Assembly (NCBI GenBank): GCA_017424205.1
Contig: JAFPAS010000205.1
Location: 1-5,054, forward strand
Length of the DNA: 5,054 bases
Source of the DNA: Prevotella sp.
Lineage (GTDB): Bacteria; Bacteroidota; Bacteroidia; Bacteroidales; Bacteroidaceae
Direction: 5' to 3'
Every line of letters starts with the position of its first letter. Positions within the stretch are counted from its first letter, which is position 1. Made by a program: the position numbers and the translations under genes. A model generated the notes under the pieces. The model saw only the letters and a program-made list of their open reading frames with translations. It did no database searches and had not been told where the DNA came from. Below, in pieces: positions 1 through 5,054 of this stretch.

Positions 1-84
1 AAGCCTGACATCGATGGCGGTCTTATCGGCGGCGCTTCACTGAAGGCTGAAGACTTCAAGGGCATCATCGACGCTTGGGGATAA
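1..84 (+). CDS. tpiA: Triosephosphate isomerase, C-terminal end (partial)
   Basis: Only the last 27 codons and the TAA stop are present; the gene starts left of the window. The enzyme interconverts dihydroxyacetone phosphate and glyceraldehyde 3-phosphate in glycolysis, in the cytoplasm. The tail reads KPDIDGGLIGGASLKAEDF followed by a short final helix ending IIDAWG. The DIDGGLIGGASL segment is the family's phosphate-gripping loop near the end of the TIM barrel, where the GGAS backbone binds the substrate phosphate. The distance from this motif to the stop is normal for bacterial TpiA, so the 3' end looks intact. A hairpin follows 20 bases after the stop. The identification is firm despite the short length, because motif and position agree. 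Confidence 0.93.
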   Translation, partial: KPDIDGGLIGGASLKAEDFKGIIDAWG

Positions 85-104
85 TCATCAAGAAGAAATA
101 CCTT

Positions 105-142
105 GTCAGAGTAGCGGAAATCTCCGCTACCCTGACACTTTT
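105..142 (+). terminator. Hairpin after tpiA, probable intrinsic terminator
   Basis: Bases 111-118 pair with 123-130 (8 bp, GC-rich) around a four-base loop. After one A/C mismatch (110/131), bases 105-109 pair with 132-136 (5 bp). The stem is followed by a short T run at 139-142. Its place 20 bases after the tpiA stop fits a factor-independent terminator. The T run is short, and the hairpin ends only 18 bases before the next start codon, so partial readthrough or a role in the next gene's leader is also possible. It was read by eye; no folding energy was calculated. Confidence 0.6.
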
Positions 143-154
143 AATCACACTACT

Positions 155-772
155 ATGAGAATACTCCTCGTCATAATACTTGCAGCATTCTGCGTTATAG
201 CAACAAAGGCTCAAAGCATAACTCAGGACTTACGCCGTGACATTGCAGGTCAGGGCACAATAATCGTAAACCATAGTGCAGAGATAGAAAGCCTTGTGAA
301 TGCTGTTCCAAAAGAAGAGGTTAAAACACCTGCAAACAAAACGTCGGGCAACACCACGACAAACAAGCAGGCATCATCAGCAACAAGCAACACTGCAGCA
401 AAGACAACTGCCAAAAGCACAACAGCTGCCAACAGCAGCCACATGCCGAAAGACACACAGATGACTGACGCTACGGCTGACATATCAGTAAAGAACACAA
501 CACACCGTGGATACAAAACCACAGGTTACCGCATACAGATATATTCAGGAGGAAACAAGCGAGCTGACAGAACAAAATGCGAACAAATCGCAGCACAAGT
601 GAGACGCAGTTTCCCAGAACTCCCTGTCTACATAAACTTCCACTCGCCAAGCTGGAAATGCAGAGCAGGCAACTTCACCGACTACAGTGAAGCGCAAGCC
701 GTGCTCAAACAAGTAAAGGCAATGGGATATTCACAAGCATGCCTCGTAAAAGGCACAATCGTCGTACGATAA
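155..772 (+). CDS. Secreted SPOR-domain protein
   Basis: A 205-residue protein in three parts. Residues 1-19 form a signal peptide: MR, then a hydrophobic run, with likely cleavage at TKA|Q, the Ala-Gln junction common in Bacteroidota. Residues about 54-118 are a low-complexity linker rich in Thr, Ala, Ser, Asn and Lys. Residues about 122-204 are a SPOR (sporulation-related repeat) domain, with the opening strand YRIQIYSGG, a helix, the central WKCRAGNFTDYSEAQ segment and the closing strand ACLVKGTIVV. SPOR domains generally bind peptidoglycan stripped of stem peptides, often at division sites, so a periplasmic cell-wall role is likely. The precise function is unknown. C13 lies inside the hydrophobic run without a proper lipobox, so a lipoprotein is unlikely. 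From memory, Bacteroidales often carry such a gene between tpiA and folE. The ATG at 155 is chosen because the signal peptide starts there. Confidence 0.85.
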   Translation: MRILLVIILAAFCVIATKAQSITQDLRRDIAGQGTIIVNHSAEIESLVNAVPKEEVKTPANKTSGNTTTNKQASSATSNTAAKTTAKSTTAANSSHMPKDTQMTDATADISVKNTTHRGYKTTGYRIQIYSGGNKRADRTKCEQIAAQVRRSFPELPVYINFHSPSWKCRAGNFTDYSEAQAVLKQVKAMGYSQACLVKGTIVVR

Positions 773-1026
773 GATTTCACGATGTAAGTCATCAGGTAGG
801 TTCTACAAAACCAATTTGGCAAAAAATAATCAAAGTCATTACCATTATTCATAGCCTGGAAGAATTTTCAGAACCCACCTAAGCACATAGTCTGATGCTA
901 AGATACGTATACCCCTGCACACTGCGTTGAAGAAGAAACCACGTACCTTGCAGCATTTACCCAGCATGTGCACATCAACCAATACAAGAAAACAATTTAA
1001 TCACACATATAAACCTGTTGCCACAC
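773..1026 (+). other. Non-coding leader upstream of folE, with long-range inverted repeat
   Basis: A 254-base gap with no convincing ORF on either strand. Its clearest structure is an 11-base inverted repeat, 794-804 against 870-880, with a single A/C mismatch (798/876) and a 65-base spacer. The AT-only arms 825-830 and 844-849 can pair inside the spacer. A weak match to the Bacteroidota promoter exists: TTTG at 815-818, then 21 bases, then TACCATTA at 840-847, which is poor against TAnnTTTG. If real, the folE mRNA would have a leader of roughly 170 bases. I recognise no known riboswitch class here. Confidence 0.4.
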
Positions 1027-1605
1027 ATGGCAGAAGAAGAATCATACATACGTCCAGGACTGGAAAACCTGGCAGAACACTATAAAGAGATACTGACGCT
1101 ACTTGGCGAAGACGCTGACCGTGAAGGACTGCAGAAAACCCCGCTCCGAGTAGCCAAGGCTATGCAGTTCCTAACCAAAGGTTACACACAAGACCCGAAA
1201 GCCATCCTTGAGAAAGCTCTTTTCCATGAAGAGTATAATCACATGGTAATCGTAAAGGACATAAATTTCTATTCTATGTGCGAGCATCACATGCTGCCAT
1301 TCTACGGCAAGGCACACATAGCATATATACCAAACGGCACAATAACCGGACTATCAAAGATAGCACGCGTTGTTGAAGTCTTTGCACGACGCCTTCAAGT
1401 GCAGGAGCGCATGACACACCAGATCATGCAGTGCATCGAAGAGACGCTGCATCCTATGGGCGTAATGGTCGTAATCGAGGCTGCTCACATGTGCATGCAG
1501 ATGCGTGGAGTAGAGAAACAGAACTCCATTACTACGACATCGGCATTCTCTGGCGTCTTCAAGGCAGCCGAGACAAGGCAGGAGTTTATGAATCTCATAA
1601 AATAA
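1027..1605 (+). CDS. folE: GTP cyclohydrolase I
   Basis: A 192-residue cytoplasmic enzyme that converts GTP to 7,8-dihydroneopterin triphosphate plus formate, the first step of folate synthesis. The zinc ligands and catalytic histidines are all visible. C85-E-H87-H88 corresponds to C110, H112 and H113 of the E. coli enzyme, and H154-M-C156 to H179 and C181. Other family landmarks are [15 protein letters not shown] (32-46), [20 protein letters not shown] (108-127) and [10 protein letters not shown] (160-169). With all the zinc ligands present it is the classical zinc-dependent FolE (type IA). The ATG at 1027 is chosen over an in-frame TTG at 1018, because it gives the usual MAEEE-type start and the TTG adds only three residues. 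No Shine-Dalgarno sequence precedes it. The length is normal and nothing is missing. The long upstream gap implies a promoter separate from the SPOR gene. Confidence 0.96.
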   Translation: MAEEESYIRPGLENLAEHYKEILTLLGEDADREGLQKTPLRVAKAMQFLTKGYTQDPKAILEKALFHEEYNHMVIVKDINFYSMCEHHMLPFYGKAHIAYIPNGTITGLSKIARVVEVFARRLQVQERMTHQIMQCIEETLHPMGVMVVIEAAHMCMQMRGVEKQNSITTTSAFSGVFKAAETRQEFMNLIK

Positions 1606-1701
1606 GCAATTACATATCATCAGACATTCTGTTCTCATACACAGAATACGATGCATAGGCTATATAAAGAAATAATACATAAACCTTAAATACAAGTTAC
1701 A

Positions 1702-2529
1702 ATGAAAGCAAAAGAACTTACTCTGCAGGCAGAAGTGAACCGTAAGCGTCTTGTAGAAATCGTCTACAATGGCGGTGCAGGTCATATCGGAGGCGACTTG
1801 TCATGTCTTAACGTCATGACAGCTCTCTATTTTGATATCATGAACACTGACCCAAAGAACCCTAAGATGCCAGAGCGCGACCGCTTCGTGCTGTCTAAAG
1901 GCCACTGTGTAGAGGCTTTATATGCCGTACTCGAAGCTAAGGGCTTCATCACACGCGAGCTCGTTGACACATTAGGACAGTTTAACTCTGTTCTTTCAGG
2001 ACATCCTACCATCGAAGTGCCAGGTATAGAAGTAAACTCTGGTGCTCTCGGACACGGACTTCCTATTGGCGTAGGCATGGCACTTGCTGCAAAGATGGAC
2101 AAGAAAGACTGGCACACATTCGTTCTGATGGGCGATGGCGAACAGGGCGAGGGCTCTATTTACGAGGCTGCGATGGCTGGTTCAAACTATAATCTTGACA
2201 ATCTCGTAGCTATCATCGACCGAAATCACCTTCAGATTTCTGGTGATACAGAGGATGTGATGAAGATTGACTCTGTATACGACCGCTGGACAGCATTCGG
2301 CTGGGATGTAAAGGAGATTAACGGCGACAACATGGAGGAAATCCTCGACGCATTCCACAACATCGACTATAACTGCGGCAAGCCACACCTCATTGTCTCT
2401 CACACAACAAAGGGTTACGGTGTGTCATACATGGAGAATATCGCTAAATGGCACCACGGCATGCCTAACGCTGAACAGTATCAGCAGGCAATAGACGAAA
2501 TCTCAGCACGCATCGAGTCATTGAAATAA
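1702..2529 (+). CDS. Transketolase, N-terminal (TPP pyrophosphate-binding) subunit
   Basis: A 275-residue protein covering only the first domain of transketolase, so it must pair with the product of the next gene. Transketolases move a two-carbon ketol unit between sugar phosphates. Key residues are present: H28 in GHIGGDLS, H68 in LSKGH, H101 in SGHP, and the TPP/Mg motif starting G144-D145-G146 with N175 and L177 as the downstream metal ligands. H252 in KWHHGMP matches E. coli H261. The GALGHGL loop at 114-120 is typical of split enzymes. Less usual are D32 where many split enzymes have Ser (GGSLS), and C69-V-E after LSKGH where A-S is common. The 96-base upstream gap is A/T-rich and holds a weak 7-bp hairpin (1626-1632 with 1641-1647) but no convincing promoter. 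No symbol is given because the substrate is uncertain. Confidence 0.93.
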   Translation: MKAKELTLQAEVNRKRLVEIVYNGGAGHIGGDLSCLNVMTALYFDIMNTDPKNPKMPERDRFVLSKGHCVEALYAVLEAKGFITRELVDTLGQFNSVLSGHPTIEVPGIEVNSGALGHGLPIGVGMALAAKMDKKDWHTFVLMGDGEQGEGSIYEAAMAGSNYNLDNLVAIIDRNHLQISGDTEDVMKIDSVYDRWTAFGWDVKEINGDNMEEILDAFHNIDYNCGKPHLIVSHTTKGYGVSYMENIAKWHHGMPNAEQYQQAIDEISARIESLK

Positions 2530-2537
2530 TATCATTT

Positions 2538-2639
2538 CGCTGCACATAGCTATAAGGCTTGCATAAGATGCTTACACACGTTGCCGCAAAGCGGTTGCAA
2601 TAGCACTATGCATATCGAATAGCAGAAGGCTATGCAGCG
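2538..2639 (+). other. Structured gap between the two transketolase subunit genes
   Basis: The 149-base gap (2530-2678) can fold on itself. Bases 2538-2544 pair with 2633-2639 and, after a two-base bulge (2545-2546), 2547-2550 pair with 2629-2632, giving 11 pairs. Inside, 2581-2587 can pair with 2591-2593 and 2597-2600 around an AAA loop with a three-base bulge. The heptamer CTATGCA occurs at 2606-2612 and again at 2630-2636. No T run follows, so a terminator is unlikely. A leader element, an RNA processing site or a degenerate repeat are all possible. It was seen by eye only. Confidence 0.4.
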
Positions 2640-2678
2640 TATAATTCATCAAGAATAACATAAAAAAACATCCATACT

Positions 2679-3602
2679 ATGATAGCATGTAGAAAAAGTT
2701 TTACCGACGAGCTGTTAGCTCTCGCAAAACAAGATAAAGATATTATAGCAGTAACAAGCGACGCCAGAGGTTCTGTAACACTTGGCGACTTCGCGAAAGA
2801 ACTGCCAGAGCAGTTTGTTGAATGCGGCATTGCTGAGCAAGACGCAGTAGGCATCTCTGCCGGTCTGGCTCATTCTGGCAAGAAGGTGTTCGCTTGCGGT
2901 CCTGCTTGCTTCTATGTAGCTCGTTCTTTAGAGCAGGTGAAGGTAGACCTCGCATATTCAGAGAATCCTGTAACTATACTTGGCGTTAGCGGTGGCATCG
3001 CATACGGTGCACTCGGAGCAACTCACCACTCTCTCCACGACATCGCTGTGCTGCGCACATTCCCTGGCATGTCAGTATTCATTCCTGCTGACGCCCAGCA
3101 GACAAAGATTCTCGTGCGTCATCTCGTCGATTACAAGCAGGCTGCTTACGTTCGCGTAGGACGTGCTGCTGTGCCTGAGGTATACCCAGAGACAATGACT
3201 GACTTCGAAATCGGAAAGGCAATACAGCTGCACGATGGCGACGACCTCGCTATCATCGCATGCGGCGAGCCTGTATATCATGCACTCGAGGCTGCAAAGA
3301 AACTGGCAGAAGAAGGCATCAACGCACGTGTCATCGACATGTCTATCGCTATCAAGCCATGCGACCGTGAAGCTGTTATCAAGGCTGCACGCGAGACAGG
3401 ACGCATCATCACTGTTGAGGAGCACTCACGCTTTGGCGGTCTGGGCGGCATGGTAGCAGAGATTATCTGCGAGGAAGTGCCAGGCACAGAGCTCACAATA
3501 CTCGGCATACCTGACGAGAATGCCGTACACGGAACAGACAAGGAGATACGTCACTACTACGGTCTCGATGCTGAAGGCATATACAATACCGTAAAGGAAT
3601 AA
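2679..3602 (+). CDS. Transketolase, C-terminal (pyrimidine-binding) subunit
   Basis: A 307-residue partner of the preceding gene, holding the pyrimidine-binding domain (about 1-165) and the transketolase C-terminal domain (about 180-300). The catalytic glutamate that activates TPP is E53 in ECGIAEQ (E. coli E411). Aligned by eye to E. coli TktA, R5, S32 and R162 match the phosphate-binding R358, S385 and R520, and H116 in GATHH matches H473. Two positions differ: S104 replaces H461 (phosphate contact) and L112 replaces D469 (substrate hydroxyl contact). In addition, P75 stands near F434, one of the aromatic residues around the cofactor ring. The segment GPACFYVARSLEQV (74-87) resembles a clade of split transketolases distinct from housekeeping TktA. 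It probably forms an A2B2 enzyme with its neighbour. The upstream leader is A-rich with no Shine-Dalgarno sequence. The fold is certain; the substrate is not. Confidence 0.93.
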   Translation: MIACRKSFTDELLALAKQDKDIIAVTSDARGSVTLGDFAKELPEQFVECGIAEQDAVGISAGLAHSGKKVFACGPACFYVARSLEQVKVDLAYSENPVTILGVSGGIAYGALGATHHSLHDIAVLRTFPGMSVFIPADAQQTKILVRHLVDYKQAAYVRVGRAAVPEVYPETMTDFEIGKAIQLHDGDDLAIIACGEPVYHALEAAKKLAEEGINARVIDMSIAIKPCDREAVIKAARETGRIITVEEHSRFGGLGGMVAEIICEEVPGTELTILGIPDENAVHGTDKEIRHYYGLDAEGIYNTVKE

Positions 3603-3613
3603 TCACATTATAT

Positions 3614-3674
3614 AATAAGGAGTTAGAAATCAGAGGTGGCATACACCCGGATTTCTGACTCCTTATTTCATTTT
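3614..3674 (+). terminator. Strong hairpin terminator after the transketolase pair
   Basis: Bases 3614-3631 pair with 3650-3667 along 18 bp, with a single G/T wobble (3624/3657). After a small internal loop, GGTG (3635-3638) pairs with CACC (3644-3647) around the five-base loop GCATA. A T-rich tail, ATTTCATTTT, runs from 3665. It lies 11 bases after the transketolase stop and fits an intrinsic terminator. The left side is also A/T-rich, but no gene on the minus strand would use it. It ends 24 bases before the next start codon. Confidence 0.8.
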
Positions 3675-3691
3675 AAGACAATTCTACTACA

Positions 3692-5054
3692 ATGATTATA
3701 GCAATAGACCAAAGTACATCAGCAACAAAAGCATTGCTGTTTGACGACAATTGCAAACTGATTAAGCAGATAGGCGTGCCACACCAGCAGTACTATCCGC
3801 AGCCAGGATGGGTAGAGCATGACGCTGAAGAGATATACCAGAACATGCTGAAAGCCATATCTCAACTGCCGTTAGATACTGTCAGCGGCGAACTCTCAAT
3901 AGCTATCACAAACCAGCGCGAGACTGTTGTCGTTTGGGACAGAGAGACAGGCCGCCCTGTATGCAACGCCGTGGTATGGCAGTGCATGCGCGGACAGGAC
4001 ATCTGCGAAGACCTCAAGGCTAAGGGCTTCGGTCCGATGGTAAAAGAGAAGTCTGGCTTGCTTATTGACCCATACTTCGCAGGCTCTGGCGCAAAATGGA
4101 TTCTCGACAATATTGACGGAGCACGCCAGGCTGCCGAAGAAGGCAAGCTATGCTTCGGCACAATCGACTCATGGCTCATATATAAGCTGACAGGAGGCAA
4201 GGTGCATGCTACAGACTATACTAACGCATCGCGCACCATGTTGTTCAATGTTCACACACTCGACTGGGACGACGAACTTCTCGATATGCTCACCATTCCA
4301 CGTTCAATGATGCCAGAGGCTAAGCCATGCGATGCTGTATATGGCGAAGTGGCTGATGAGGTGAAACAGGCATTGGGTCTGCAGGGCGAAATAAAGATTG
4401 CTGGTGTACTTGGCGACAGCCATGGCGCACTCTCTGGCCAGATGTGCTTCGGCGAAGGCTACGGCAAGGCAACCTACGGAACAGGTTCAAGCGTGATGGT
4501 CAATATCGGCGAGGCATATGCTCCAGCCCCAGACGGACTCGTGACCAGTGTGGGCTTCTCTGCGCTCGGCAAGACATTCTATGCTTTCGAAGGCAACATA
4601 CACTGCACAGGCGCCACCCTGCTATGGCTGCGCGACCAGCTTCAGCTCATAGACGGTCCACATGAGGTAGAGGAAATTGCAACATCCATACCTGACAATG
4701 GCGGCGTATATTTCGTTCCAGCATTCTCTGGACTGGGAGCACCTTGGTGGAACGGTAGCGCGAAGGCTGCCATCAGCGGCATGACACTGGCTACAACAAA
4801 GGCGCATGTCGTGCGTGCTGCTCTTGAGAGCATCGCTTATCAGGTGACTGACCTCGTTCGCACAATGACCGAGAAGGCTGGCATCACACTTAAAGAGATA
4901 CGCGTTGACGGCGGACCGACAAAGAATAAGTTCCTCATGCAGATGCAGAGCGACCTTCTTCAAGCGCCTGTCGTACGTTCTGAAGTTGAAGACGCTTCAG
5001 CATTTGGCGCACTTGTCATGAACCGTTTCGCACTGGGTGCATGGCAGACATTCA
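3692..5054 (+). CDS. FGGY-family carbohydrate kinase, glycerol kinase-like (partial)
   Basis: 454 residues are visible; the gene runs off the right edge and probably lacks about 40-50 residues of a usual 495-500. FGGY kinases phosphorylate sugars or polyols with ATP in the cytoplasm. The start MIIAIDQSTSATKALLFDD holds the first phosphate motif. PGWVEHD (38-44), ITNQRET (72-78), AVVWQCMR (93-100), DPYFAG (126-131), DYTNASRTMLFN (175-186), YGTG (262-265) and DGGPTKNKFLMQMQSD (406-421) all follow glycerol kinase closely. The catalytic base is D242 (E. coli GlpK D245), and R76, E77, W96 and Y128 match glycerol contacts. However, S243 replaces Q246 and S267 replaces F270, and E233 sits where GlpK has R236 of its fructose-1,6-bisphosphate site. 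The substrate may therefore not be glycerol. Xylulose, apulose or another small ketose or polyol are alternatives, and the transketolase genes upstream favour a ketose. Confidence 0.88.
   Translation, partial: MIIAIDQSTSATKALLFDDNCKLIKQIGVPHQQYYPQPGWVEHDAEEIYQNMLKAISQLPLDTVSGELSIAITNQRETVVVWDRETGRPVCNAVVWQCMRGQDICEDLKAKGFGPMVKEKSGLLIDPYFAGSGAKWILDNIDGARQAAEEGKLCFGTIDSWLIYKLTGGKVHATDYTNASRTMLFNVHTLDWDDELLDMLTIPRSMMPEAKPCDAVYGEVADEVKQALGLQGEIKIAGVLGDSHGALSGQMCFGEGYGKATYGTGSSVMVNIGEAYAPAPDGLVTSVGFSALGKTFYAFEGNIHCTGATLLWLRDQLQLIDGPHEVEEIATSIPDNGGVYFVPAFSGLGAPWWNGSAKAAISGMTLATTKAHVVRAALESIAYQVTDLVRTMTEKAGITLKEIRVDGGPTKNKFLMQMQSDLLQAPVVRSEVEDASAFGALVMNRFALGAWQTF

Noticed and set aside
794..835. Resemblance to a preQ1-I riboswitch (GGTTCTACA followed by an AAAAAATAA tail)
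   Set aside because: The P1 stem and the loop-tail pairing of the class cannot be drawn properly, the CTA of the tail is missing, and the downstream gene is folE rather than a clear queuosine gene. Only the word-level similarity remains.
944..950. TACCTTG as a promoter -7 element for folE
   Set aside because: Poor match to TAnnTTTG, and the nearest upstream TTG (927-929) is only 14 bases away, too close for the Bacteroidota -33/-7 spacing.
966..975. Perfect 10-base palindrome ATGTGCACAT in the folE leader
   Set aside because: About five such palindromes are expected by chance in a window this size, and it does not extend or match a regulator site I can name.
140..1006. Eleven-base direct repeat TTTAATCACAC at 140-150 and 996-1006, both in gene leaders
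   Set aside because: A few 11-base repeats are expected by chance in 5 kb, and A/T-rich leaders make them likelier. The distance to the start codon also differs between the two.
1018..1026. TTG at 1018 as the folE start
   Set aside because: It adds only three residues (MPH) upstream of a standard ATG at 1027, which gives the usual family N-terminus, and no ribosome-binding signal favours it.
2568..2603. Eleven-codon ORF (MLTHVAAKRLQ) in the gap between the transketolase genes
   Set aside because: Too short to separate from chance, with no ribosome-binding signal, and it does not look like a leader peptide with repeated regulatory codons.
3862..4200. Open reading frame on the minus strand inside the kinase gene (others lie inside the SPOR, folE and transketolase genes)
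   Set aside because: They lie opposite strongly conserved coding sequence, show no recognisable protein family and have no promoter or leader. They are by-products of codon bias on the real strand.

Overview
The window looks like a stretch of a Bacteroidota chromosome, most likely Prevotella or another Prevotellaceae. The evidence is the protein style, a secreted SPOR-domain protein between tpiA and folE (an order I recall from Bacteroidales), A/T-rich leaders without a Shine-Dalgarno sequence before every start, and a mid-40s percent GC by eye. All supported genes lie on the + strand. I see no tRNA, rRNA, CRISPR array, insertion sequence or phage gene.

Region 1 (1-1605) is housekeeping. It holds the last 27 codons of triosephosphate isomerase, a hairpin terminator candidate, a secreted protein with a low-complexity linker and a C-terminal SPOR domain, a 254-base leader with a long-range inverted repeat, and folE (GTP cyclohydrolase I, first step of folate/pterin synthesis).

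Region 2 (1702-5054) is a carbohydrate module. A transketolase is split into an N-terminal (TPP pyrophosphate-binding) subunit and a C-terminal (pyrimidine-binding) subunit. The two genes are separated by an unusually long 149-base gap that contains self-complementary sequence. A strong terminator-like hairpin follows, and then an FGGY-family sugar/polyol kinase that runs off the right edge. The kinase resembles glycerol kinase overall, but two of its glycerol-contact positions are changed. The transketolase C subunit keeps its catalytic and cofactor residues but has changed two positions that in classical transketolases read substrate stereochemistry and phosphate.

Together these suggest a pair specialised for a sugar other than the standard pentose-phosphate substrates and glycerol: a kinase makes a ketose phosphate and the transketolase splits it. 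The known D-apulose pathway (apulose kinase plus two-subunit apulose-4-phosphate transketolase) is one precedent. Assigning it here is inference. The rest of the window is ordinary, and nothing in it is clearly a new kind of system.
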